Shown one piece after another: positions 62,913 to 64,000 of a stretch of 64,000 bases of DNA. The notes below the pieces were generated by a model. It saw nothing but the letters and a program-made list of their open reading frames with translations. It was not told the DNA's origin and made no database searches. The stretch lies in contig NZ_BNBS01000031.1 of NCBI RefSeq assembly GCF_014656075.1, positions 1 through 64,000 of the forward strand. Direction: 5' to 3'. Numbering within the stretch: position 1 is the stretch's first letter; each line of letters starts with the position of its first letter. This DNA is from Streptomyces hydrogenans. Lineage in GTDB: Bacteria; Actinomycetota; Actinomycetes; Streptomycetales; Streptomycetaceae. A program made the translations under genes and the position numbers.

Positions 62913-64000
62913 GGGGTCAGGTCTACCACCGTCACCCCCGGCGTCCGCCGGGCTTCCGCCGCAGTGCCCTCGCGGACCGACCCCGCGAGCCGGATGTGAC
63001 CGTCGGCGGCGATGGCGGCGGTCAGGCCGAGGAGGGCGGAGCACTGGCGGCCGTCGAGCCCCCGGTCGAGGTCATCGGTGAGGAGGGTGAGGCACTGCAT
63101 GGCGTCCGGGAGCTCGGCGATGCGGTCCATGGCGAGGATGCCGGGCCCGGTGAGCAGGGTCAACGCGAGGGCGAGGTAGCGGAGTTCGCCGTCGCCGAGG
63201 CGGCCGAGCGGGGTGGCGGGCCGGGCGCCCCGCGCCAGGAGGGCGCCGACGGTTCCGTCGGGCAGTTCCTGCACGCCGACGCCGGTGACGGGCCCGGCGC
63301 AGCCCGCGCCGGCGACGGCGGCGAGCCTCTGGTGGCGGCGCGGGCAGGCGGTGTGGGTGCGGTGCAGCACCTCCGCGAGGTTGGCGCAGTCGCGGAGCAG
63401 CCGCCCCTCGCCGGGGACGACGGGGGCGCGCATCCTGCTCGGCTCGGGGGCGCACGGGAAGAGGGAACGCAGGCCGACCACCGCCTGTTCGGCGGCCGCC
63501 AGCACCTCGCGCTGCCCCTCGGTCGCGCCGGCGACCCGCAGCGGCAGGAGCGCCGTGCCGAGCAGGTCGTCGGGCAGCGGGGCCCGGGTGACCGGGGTGG
63601 CGCCCGCCGTGAGCCAGGCGGCCTGGACGGTGGCGCGGCCGGGGTCCCTGAGGGCGGTGGTGAGGAGGGTGCGGCCGTGCCGGGTGAGGCGTTCGCCGAC
63701 GATGCGGAGCCGCGGTTCGGCCTGGACGGCCAGGTCCAGCCGGACCGGACCGACGGGCCCGTCGACGGTGCAGCCGATGCGGAAGCCGCGGCGCCCCTGG
63801 GCGTCGGGCCGGGCGCTCTCGGGGACGTGGGCGCCGGGGTCGGGGAAGACGTCGGCGAGCGGGTCCCCCGCGCCGAGCCGCGCGAGCGCCTCGTACGCGC
63901 CGAGGACGGTGGACTTGCCGCTGCCGCTCGGGCCGGTGAAGAGGGTGACGGGCCCGAGCCCGTACGTGGCGCCCCGCCGACCTGCGTAGGCGGAGAGCCG
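62909..64000 (-). CDS. AAA/SMC-like ATPase, 5' end beyond the window
   Basis: The frame is open to the right edge, giving at least 363 residues of C-terminal sequence. Walker A LFTGPSGSGKSTVLGA lies near the right edge (about 63905-63950). DGELRYLALALTLL resembles the ABC/SMC signature loop, and GILAMDRIAELPD is a weak Walker B with Asp-Arg instead of Asp-Glu. This is typical of AAA_21-type ATPases. The frame from 63505 is only an internal GTG. Substrate and partner are unknown; it is coupled to the MazG gene. Confidence 0.78.
   Translation of the reverse strand, partial: RLSAYAGRRGATYGLGPVTLFTGPSGSGKSTVLGAYEALARLGAGDPLADVFPDPGAHVPESARPDAQGRRGFRIGCTVDGPVGPVRLDLAVQAEPRLRIVGERLTRHGRTLLTTALRDPGRATVQAAWLTAGATPVTRAPLPDDLLGTALLPLRVAGATEGQREVLAAAEQAVVGLRSLFPCAPEPSRMRAPVVPGEGRLLRDCANLAEVLHRTHTACPRRHQRLAAVAGAGCAGPVTGVGVQELPDGTVGALLARGARPATPLGRLGDGELRYLALALTLLTGPGILAMDRIAELPDAMQCLTLLTDDLDRGLDGRQCSALLGLTAAIAADGHIRLAGSVREGTAAEARRTPGVTVVDLTP

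Overview
The window is a stretch of very G+C-rich, densely coding actinobacterial chromosome. GTG starts are frequent, stop/start overlaps are common, and genes end in long GC hairpins. Gene content and order match the Streptomyces core chromosome (the segment holding hemE, whiI, fadAB, dxs, xylFGH/rok7B7, ngcEFG, acnA, murA and arcA in S. coelicolor, read in descending order). I therefore read it as a Streptomyces core region with small accessory insertions. No tRNA, rRNA, insertion sequence, prophage or CRISPR array was seen.

Layout. (1) 1-2294: a truncated gene resembling the partner domain of MNIO/DUF692 enzymes, then two TIGR04222-type membrane proteins, the first with a Cys/Ser/Gly tail that could be a peptide-modification substrate. 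(2) 2457-9172: haem genes (hemQ, hemG/cgoX, hemE) interleaved with a DUF4349 lipoprotein, a CoA-disulfide-reductase-like flavoprotein and a DUF3000 protein. (3) 9332-15078: the sporulation regulator whiI with a sigma-WhiG-type promoter, an RNase D, and the beta-oxidation pair fadA-fadB. (4) 15112-23711: a four-gene operon (two Stealth phosphotransferases, one fused to a GT4 glycosyltransferase, an SGNH hydrolase and an unknown protein) divergent from a LytR-CpsA-Psr ligase; this looks like a cell-wall glycopolymer cassette. (5) 23788-28579: a propeller-like protein, an amino-acid permease and dxs. (6) 28786-37115: two sugar ABC systems, xylFGH-like and ngcEFG-like, flanking the ROK regulator Rok7B7, with a DasR-type site before ngcE. 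(7) 37632-44308: a secreted VCBS-type protein, aconitase with a complex promoter, a degraded stretch with a VOC gene, and an XRE-MurA fusion. (8) 44376-50363: an EmrB/QacA-type exporter, a RidA protein, a tandem hairpin-repeat array, an aromatic acyl-CoA ligase with a PaaX-type regulator, and a HATPase anti-sigma-like protein. (9) 50317-54397: a second APC permease and the arginine deiminase genes arcB/argF and arcA. (10) 54695-59170: the Pnkp-Hen1 RNA-repair operon and a small, lower-G+C upstream ORF. (11) 59282-64000: homocysteine methyltransferase, an LLM oxidoreductase, two small lineage proteins, a MazG-type pyrophosphohydrolase and a truncated AAA ATPase.

Several promoter elements could be read by eye: sigma-WhiG at whiI, a DasR dre at ngcE, an iron-box-like element and a perfect 20-bp palindrome at acnA, a palindrome over the murA promoter, and leaderless starts for the PaaX-type gene and hen1. 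All functional calls rest on recognising protein families by reading the translations; no database search was run.
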